Assembly: GCA_028278125.1 (NCBI GenBank)
Contig: JANQEY010000147.1
Coordinates: 1-40,427, forward strand
Reading direction: 5' to 3'
DNA from: a bacterium
GTDB lineage: Bacteria; Electryoneota; Electryoneia; Electryoneales; Electryoneaceae
Length of the DNA: 40,427 bases
Shown here: positions 35,629 through 40,427 of the stretch, one piece after another
How positions within the stretch are numbered: the stretch's first letter is position 1
Layout of the letters: each line of letters begins with the position of its first letter
Notes under the pieces: model-generated
Seen by the model: only the letters and a program-made list of their open reading frames with translations
Database searches by the model: none
What the model was told of the DNA's origin: nothing
Translations under genes and position numbers: made by a program

Positions 35629-35669
35629 CTTCCGGTATCGTTTACAATTCTTGAGTCAAAGGGGAGAGA

Positions 35670-36452
35670 ATGGAGCTGGAAACAGTAAAACTTCATATCA
35701 TGGATCATGTTGCCCATGTGGCTATGAACCGACCGGATAAACGCAACGCATTTAACAGCCAGATGGTCATAGACTTAACTGAAGCATTCAACGCCTTAAA
35801 TGATCATCCCTGCCGTTCTATAGTTCTTACAGGAGAAGGTCCGGCGTTCAGCGCCGGGGCTGACCTGGGATATATGAGTAGCATGAAGGAAGCCTCTCAC
35901 GATGAAAACTATGAGGACGCGAAACGCCTGGCTGATTTATTGGCATTAATCTATACACATCCAAAGCCTGTGATTGCCCAGGTAAACGGCCCTGTTGTGG
36001 GGGGGGGGAACGGTCTCGTAGCAGCTTGTGATATTGCGGTTGCCAAGCAGGGAGCGTTTTTCGCTTTCAGTGAGGTTCGGCTGGGATTAACACCTGCTGT
36101 CATCAGCCCCTATATAATCAGGAAAATTGGCGAAAGCGCGTCAAAATTGCTGATGCTCACCGGGGAAAGGTTTTCTGCGGAACAAGCCCTCGAGTTCGGA
36201 CTAGTTCATAAAGTTTCAGTACAAGGGGATGTAGAGAGTACTGTACGGGGATTTACTACATCTTTAAGTATGGGCGGACCTGAAGCACTTTCCATGTGTA
36301 AAAAACTCGTGAACAGGGTTAGTGAAGATTTCCGGGAAAATGTCATCGAATGGACAGCTGAGATGATAGCTGATCTTCGTGTGTCGGATGAAGGCCAGGA
36401 AGGAATGGCTTCGTTCCTCGAGAAACGTGATCCGGAGTGGCAGAAACTATAA
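35670..36452 (+). CDS. liuC: Enoyl-CoA hydratase family, methylglutaconyl-CoA hydratase-like
   Basis: 260 residues, crotonase fold. 'MNRPDKRNAFNSQMVIDLTE', oxyanion-hole 'GEGPAFSAGADLGYMSSM', 'PVIAQVNGPVVGGGNGLVAA', 'CDIAVAKQGAFFAFSEVRLG' then 'LTPAVISPYIIRKIGESASK', the wording seen in LiuC-type methylglutaconyl-CoA hydratases. The first of the two crotonase glutamates is replaced by glycine ('GGGNGLVAACD'), and the second is kept in 'FSEVRLG'. I recall this also for related hydratases, but it should be checked. SD 'AAAGGGGAGAG' precedes ATG 35670. It converts 3-methylglutaconyl-CoA to HMG-CoA, the step after MccB. Confidence 0.85.
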   Translation: MELETVKLHIMDHVAHVAMNRPDKRNAFNSQMVIDLTEAFNALNDHPCRSIVLTGEGPAFSAGADLGYMSSMKEASHDENYEDAKRLADLLALIYTHPKPVIAQVNGPVVGGGNGLVAACDIAVAKQGAFFAFSEVRLGLTPAVISPYIIRKIGESASKLLMLTGERFSAEQALEFGLVHKVSVQGDVESTVRGFTTSLSMGGPEALSMCKKLVNRVSEDFRENVIEWTAEMIADLRVSDEGQEGMASFLEKRDPEWQKL

Positions 36453-36562
36453 GATATATTAGATTCATCATCTGTAAATTCTATATTATCAATATATAAA
36501 GTGTACTAAATTGAAAGATATCGAACATTTCGAACAATCATCTAAGTCAGTGCTTACCCGGT

Positions 36563-36595
36563 GTCGTTGCGAGAAGCGAAGCGACGAAGCAATCT
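36563..36595. repeat. 'GTCGTTGCGAG' palindromic repeat, third copy
   Basis: GTCGTTGCGAGAAGCGAAGC followed by GACGAAGCAATCT. Matches the family at 25416-25493, in opposite orientation. Confidence 0.72.
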
Positions 36596-36680
36596 AAAAG
36601 TTCAATTATTTAATGAAAACTATGTTTTATATAACACTGCTTGTTTCACTTCGAATTTAAATTTGGTATAGAAATAAATC

Positions 36681-36716
36681 AAACGACACAGGATTCCCGC
36701 TTTTGCTGGAATGACA
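36681..36716. repeat. Degenerate 'ACGACAC-GGATNCCCG' palindromic repeat
   Basis: AAACGACACAGGATTCCCGC, then TTTTGCTGGAATGACA. Same framework as 32131-32169 and 40352-40390 but with a decayed hairpin. Confidence 0.6.
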
Positions 36717-36749
36717 AATATTAAGGATCTGAGTTTTCTGAGATACCCA

Positions 36750-37544
36750 ATGAAGGTAATATATCTGAAATTTATTCTTTTTATGGCTATGCTTGTGGCA
36801 GTGGCTTGCAGCCCTGCCCTTGGACTCGATGAAAAAGTTCTTGTCTTCCCACCATATATTGAATACGACAATTGTAATACCCAGGACATAACCGGATCCT
36901 GGGAAAAAATGTTGAATCTGTTTGACAAAGCAGTTTTGAATACTACTGTTGTTTCTGCGGGTGAATGCCTGGCTGCATGGGAAAATGATACAATTCGAGT
37001 GCGTTTATGGGACATGGATTCAGCAACACTTTGGGGACAACAACTTGAGGCAGACCTGGTTATTCTATCCGAATGGAAATGTGTCAATAGTCAATGGCTA
37101 TTTGAAGTTCAATACGTAAATCCCTGGGATGGGGAAATGATCGAACCGGCTGAAGCAAATAGCCTTGAAGCAGCGATCAGAAAGCTTGCTGGAAAACGCT
37201 GGATTTATGGAACAAACGCCTCCACAGATATTATTGACGGCTATTCACCACCCTCTTTATTACATGGAAAAAAATCACTACATGATTATCTCCATGATAA
37301 CAATACGTATCCGCCCGACGCTAAAATCCAGGGTGTCAGCGCCAGGGTGAAAGTCCGTGTCCTGGTTTCTTCGTCGGGTACCCCAATTGAGGTTGAACCT
37401 CCGCAAGTAAATCCTTTTGATTGGGGTTTTGAAGCTGTAGTAGAACAGGCATTATGGGCATTACGGTATAATCCGGCATCAGTGAATAGCACAAATGTCA
37501 ATGCTTATTTTGATACAGTTGTCAACATCCATTTCAGCCCCTGA
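36750..37544 (+). CDS. Secreted protein with C-terminal TonB-C-like domain
   Basis: 264 residues from ATG 36750; the longer ORF starts inside a palindromic repeat and is rejected. A hydrophobic leader 'FILFMAMLVAVACSPALG' follows 'MKVIYLK'. It may be cleaved by signal peptidase I or, less typically, lipidated at the cysteine. The central part (30-170) is unrecognised. The C terminus ('YPPDAKIQGVSARVKVRVLV', 'SSSGTPIEVEPPQ', 'AVVEQALWALRYNPASVNST', 'FDTVVNIHF') matches the TonB C-terminal fold. There is no proline-rich linker or separate membrane anchor, so it is probably not an energy-transducing TonB but a periplasmic or surface protein using this fold for protein contact. Confidence 0.75.
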   Translation: MKVIYLKFILFMAMLVAVACSPALGLDEKVLVFPPYIEYDNCNTQDITGSWEKMLNLFDKAVLNTTVVSAGECLAAWENDTIRVRLWDMDSATLWGQQLEADLVILSEWKCVNSQWLFEVQYVNPWDGEMIEPAEANSLEAAIRKLAGKRWIYGTNASTDIIDGYSPPSLLHGKKSLHDYLHDNNTYPPDAKIQGVSARVKVRVLVSSSGTPIEVEPPQVNPFDWGFEAVVEQALWALRYNPASVNSTNVNAYFDTVVNIHFSP

Positions 37545-37560
37545 TTTTACAGCCACAAAG

Positions 37561-37589
37561 AAAGCCGATCCCGAAAAGGACCGGCTTTT
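37561..37589 (+). terminator. Intrinsic terminator after the TonB-C gene
   Basis: AAAGCCG (37561-37567) with CGGCTTT (37582-37588), one mismatch, then TCC/GGA closing a short loop; four T. It starts 16 bp after the stop. Confidence 0.8.
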
Positions 37590-37622
37590 CCCGGTTTCTA
37601 ACGAAACCCGGACGTTAAAGTA

Positions 37623-37861
37623 TCACTTCAAGTGGAAGGCGCAGGAAAACCACCTGGAATTGATATTAACGCCCTTCTAAAGAGGGATGATACCCTGATT
37701 ATTCTATCGGCAATAATTTAAATCTCTTCAGTTATGGATAAAGGAATATAGCTGTTAATGTCAATATTGACGGTGTTTTGACAGGATTCAATACTCAACC
37801 GGTGAAGGTTTTCAGTGTGCCCGGTTTAAAGGAAGGGTTAGAGGGCTCCGGAGGCCTTTAA
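37623..37861 (+). pseudogene. Possible decayed gene remnant
   Basis: Coding-like text is split over two frames: first 'VEGAGKPPGIDINALLKRDD' and 'TLIILS' in one frame, then, after a shift, 'GNNLNLFSYG', a TAA, and 'RNIAVNVNIDGVLTGFNTQP' followed by 'VKVFSVPGLKEGLEGSGGL' and a stop. The second half reads like real protein. With a frameshift and an in-frame stop it may be the wreck of a secreted protein. No family recognised, so the call is weak. Confidence 0.3.
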
Positions 37862-38196
37862 AGTAATAAAACAATGCGTAATTATATGATTATGCGATGC
37901 TAAGGATGTTTAATGGTCAATATTCTTGTCGATCACTGCAGAAAAGCACCTGAAACTTGAGTTAAATATAAGAATTACTTTAAAAATTCTTGAATTGATT
38001 TTGTAAGATTGTTCTTCAAATATTTTTCTTCCAGAATTGCATTATTATGCTCTCCAGGCACTAATAAATATTCTCACTGTCTGATTTTAATAATGATTAC
38101 CTCTCCTTTCCTTGACATTACTTCCGCTTGAACCGAGTTTATTAATGTGTGGGGAATTCTATCTAATCTTTACAGCGATTGAACTTGGGGGTTATT
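37862..38196. other. Intergenic region upstream of the last T9SS gene
   Basis: No gene seen. A TTGACA box at 38112-38117 lies ~85 bp before the start codon, with only a weak -10 (TTATTA-like) behind it, so the promoter is not settled. Confidence 0.4.
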
Positions 38197-40293
38197 ATGC
38201 GTTTGGTGTGCCTGGTCTGTTCATTAATTATTGTTTGCTTTGTTGGTTCTCTTTTCGCGGTTGAACACGTTAGTCCTGTTCTTTCAGAGACACCGGTGTA
38301 CTATCCTGCCGGACACGTAATCGAGATAAATCAACTATCGTCAATACCCGCCAGAAACCTCGATGAATTGAATGATTACCTGGGTGATACCCTTCACTTG
38401 GGGAATACCTATCATGATCTTCAGCATAACGCGACCGTAGGCAGGATGGTTCAGTACGATCCATATGGAGATGAGGGAAACGGTATGACCCATTGTGTGT
38501 TCACCCGTCTGCTTCAACCTCTCGGGACTGACAGGGAAGTGATGTACGGTAAGGTTGTCTATGATGAAATCCCTCAGTTGCATGAAGGAATGATCTTCCA
38601 GGTTAATCCCGGTGATCGTGCCGGATTTGTCACCCTGGCAATGTCACCGACTGCACCAAATCCCCTGGCAATGCCCGCTTACCATGGCAGGATGAATGCT
38701 GACCAGGATTTTAATACCCAGGTGGCAATAGAATATGAGTTCTGGCCGGGGGCGTTTATCGAAAACTCGGTACCGTGGGATGAAGATTACCAGCTGATCT
38801 GGCCAAAAAGCGCAATGGATGGCGACAGTGTACTACATGTGATGTCAACTACTTCCGGTTCTCCTGAGGGCGAACAATGGTACAGTAGGTTCAGCATTGA
38901 CCGGGATTTTCCGATCGCTGAAATGACAAATCCGGGGTATTACCCGGAATTGATATTTGATGATACTGAATTTATCTCTGGTGATATAGCTTGTAGTCCG
39001 GACGGTCAGAGAGTAGCCATAAGTGCGCTTGTTAACAAAGCATGGATAAATGGAGATTGGGAATATACAAGTGGTTTAAACAAGGAATTGTTGATCTGGA
39101 CAAATGAAGAACGGGGATTGGACTGGGACTGGGAATTAGGTAGTGCCTTCAATGTAACAAACTTCATACCTCCTGATCCCGATCTTCAACATGATTCCAC
39201 TGAAGCATCCCAGGATACATTCAGGGTATATCTTGATTGTAATCTCTACTTTGATCATGACAATGTTCTCCATGCTGCATTTTCAACTCTTGAGTATTTT
39301 TATTTTTACCGTGATCCTAACGGAGAGTATGGTGCCGGGTATGTGACAAGCCAATTATGGTACTGGAATGAATTAGACAACTATGCGGTACGGATCGCCG
39401 ATGGGGATTACTGGTTATATACTGCTCTTGGAAGTAATAATATTACTGTCCAGAGACCCAGCATCTATAAGGATCCTGTAACCGGATGGATTTATATCCT
39501 ATACCAGCATCTCGGGGTGCCTGGGGACGCATTTACAGCGGAGGACGCGCCTGATTCGACCTGGATCGGTATTGGCCGTGACCGCAGTGAGATGGGTTTT
39601 CTCAATGCCGAGTTATTTATGACCGCATCTCCACCTTTCACAAACAGCGGTCGTTTATGGTTGAAAGGTGTAAATATTACAGAGAGCCGGGGAACGTCAG
39701 GTGCGATTCCAGCTGGTGAAAGTGCCCATGAGAGAGATCCATCCATTTCTCTGAATAATGACGGAGATTACCTGCACCTTTTCTATATGAAGGATGAAGA
39801 TCCGGGAGTTCATGTTTTTGGAGGTGATGGTTCAGAGGGGGAAGCGACTTTCAGTCCAATGGTTTACCAGCGGATCAATAAGCTGGAACTACAGGATATG
39901 TTATGGACGCAGGCTGAGTGGGTAAGAGGGTATCCGCTCCATATAGACAGTTCCTATTTCTGGATTGATCCGGAGGATTGGGTATTCACCGATGGAGTAC
40001 GTGAGGATACATATGATAAATTAATGCCGGAAGATTTTTCATTGTCTGCTATATATCCAAATCCATTTAATTCCACAACAAGGATCAGGATAAACCTGAA
40101 TAAACCTGGTAACATGGTATTGAAGGTTTACGATATTTTGGGGCGTGAAGTTGCTGTACTTCTGGATAATGTTATGACTGAGGGAACACACGAAATCAGA
40201 TTTGACGCCGGTGATCTTTCAAGTGGGATATATTTTGTTAATCTCGAAAGTGGAGGTATGAGCAAAACTCGGAAGATCGTACTCATGCGATAA
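38197..40293 (+). CDS. Secreted protein with T9SS type A sorting domain, unknown function
   Basis: 698 residues from ATG 38197 (SD GGGGG, 5 bp upstream). Signal peptide 'MRLVCLVCSLIIVCFVGSLF'. The body (~40-610) has no family I recognise. It contains blade-like segments such as 'LIFDDTEFISGDIACSPDGQ' then 'RVAISALVNKAWI', 'RPSIYKDPVTGWIYILYQHL' and 'HERDPSISLNNDGDYLHLFY', suggesting a beta-propeller of the sialidase/WD type. The end is a full sorting domain: 'SLSAIYPNPFNSTTRIRINL', 'LGREVAVLLDNVMTEGTHEI', 'LSSGIYFVNLESGGMSKTRK', 'IVLMR'. Expected to be exported and surface-attached. 'YPNPFNS' departs slightly from the usual 'YPNPFNP'. Confidence 0.9.
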   Translation: MRLVCLVCSLIIVCFVGSLFAVEHVSPVLSETPVYYPAGHVIEINQLSSIPARNLDELNDYLGDTLHLGNTYHDLQHNATVGRMVQYDPYGDEGNGMTHCVFTRLLQPLGTDREVMYGKVVYDEIPQLHEGMIFQVNPGDRAGFVTLAMSPTAPNPLAMPAYHGRMNADQDFNTQVAIEYEFWPGAFIENSVPWDEDYQLIWPKSAMDGDSVLHVMSTTSGSPEGEQWYSRFSIDRDFPIAEMTNPGYYPELIFDDTEFISGDIACSPDGQRVAISALVNKAWINGDWEYTSGLNKELLIWTNEERGLDWDWELGSAFNVTNFIPPDPDLQHDSTEASQDTFRVYLDCNLYFDHDNVLHAAFSTLEYFYFYRDPNGEYGAGYVTSQLWYWNELDNYAVRIADGDYWLYTALGSNNITVQRPSIYKDPVTGWIYILYQHLGVPGDAFTAEDAPDSTWIGIGRDRSEMGFLNAELFMTASPPFTNSGRLWLKGVNITESRGTSGAIPAGESAHERDPSISLNNDGDYLHLFYMKDEDPGVHVFGGDGSEGEATFSPMVYQRINKLELQDMLWTQAEWVRGYPLHIDSSYFWIDPEDWVFTDGVREDTYDKLMPEDFSLSAIYPNPFNSTTRIRINLNKPGNMVLKVYDILGREVAVLLDNVMTEGTHEIRFDAGDLSSGIYFVNLESGGMSKTRKIVLMR

Positions 40294-40351
40294 CTGCTGG
40301 GATATAAGGGAAAGAGTCTGAGTATCCACAATCCTTCAAAATAGTACTTAT

Positions 40352-40390
40352 GGTGTCATCCCCGACTTGCTCGGGGATCCAGTGTCGTTT
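40352..40390. repeat. Palindromic repeat, inverted copy of 32131-32169
   Basis: GGTGTCATCCCCGACTTGCT then CGGGGATCCAGTGTCGTTT. It contains a hairpin (ATCCCCGA/TCGGGGAT) and follows the last T9SS gene, so it may also act as its transcription end. Confidence 0.8.
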
Positions 40391-40427
40391 GTTTTAGTGG
40401 TTTTATTTTATCCCGGGATACTCTGAT

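Larger units (their letters stand above)
36453..36749. other. Repeat-bearing intergenic region
   Basis: Contains two palindromic repeats listed separately (36563-36595 and 36681-36716). Otherwise AT-rich and without an ORF of its own. The start of the longer ORF through the second repeat is not the true gene start. Confidence 0.6.

Noticed and set aside
36711..36749. Upstream ATG for the TonB-C protein
   Set aside because: It lies in a decayed palindromic repeat and would put charged residues ahead of the signal sequence.
37495..37680. 61-codon plus-strand ORF over the terminator
   Set aside because: Overlaps the end of the TonB-C gene and the terminator; no protein character in this frame.

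Overview
The window looks like a piece of a bacterial chromosome from the Fibrobacteres-Chlorobi-Bacteroidetes (FCB) side of the tree, probably one of the less-studied lineages rather than a classic Bacteroidetes. The main reason is four secreted proteins that end in, or are about to end in, the type IX secretion (T9SS) type A sorting domain with the 'YPNPFNP' signature (1-8735 partial, 11906-13657, 22751-25408, 38197-40293). Moderate base composition, intrinsic terminators and SD-led genes are ordinary for such bacteria. The exact phylum cannot be fixed from this sequence alone.

Layout. 1-8735 (minus): a giant modular surface protein of more than 2,900 residues, whose last ~30 residues lie off the left edge. 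9242-11857 (plus): tRNA-Asp with terminator, then a TetR regulator and class I hybrid cluster protein (hcp). 11906-13657 (minus): a VCBS/FG-GAP repeat T9SS protein. 13842-16584 (minus): an apparent operon of TetR, small zinc ribbon, SplB-like radical SAM with a C-terminal helix-hairpin-helix, and a nitroreductase. It is read from a perfect-consensus sigma70-type promoter with two tandem palindromic operators just downstream. 16692-18247 (plus): a compact multi-hairpin RNA ending in a terminator, then an ornithine-type aminotransferase. 18417-22642: alpha-glucan phosphorylase, a stand-alone cyclic-nucleotide-binding protein and an AI-2E/PerM-type membrane protein, in one tight operon. 22751-25408: an LVIVD beta-propeller T9SS protein with a palindromic element inserted in its sorting domain.

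25411-26451 is a mobile/repetitive island: a REP-associated tyrosine transposase (RAYT) gene nested inside two concentric pairs of inverted GTGG-headed REP hairpins, plus another family of palindromic repeats. From 26619 comes a housekeeping run: purL, a sugar-nucleotide transferase, an NAD-dependent epimerase, a Yip1-type membrane protein and pgpA, then a terminator. A YceI protein lies on the minus strand (32205-32792). 33100-36452 holds two leucine-catabolism-type enzymes (methylcrotonyl-CoA carboxylase beta and a methylglutaconyl-CoA hydratase-like protein) with an outer-membrane-barrel-like protein between them. A secreted TonB-C-domain protein, a decayed gene remnant and a fourth T9SS protein close the window.

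The most interesting points are: the autoregulated TetR/Zn-ribbon/SplB-HhH/nitroreductase operon; the structured RNA before the aminotransferase; the apparently leaderless TetR-hcp unit; the nested REP/RAYT arrangement; the palindrome read as protein inside a T9SS domain; and the fibronectin-like domains with long helical insertions in the giant surface protein.
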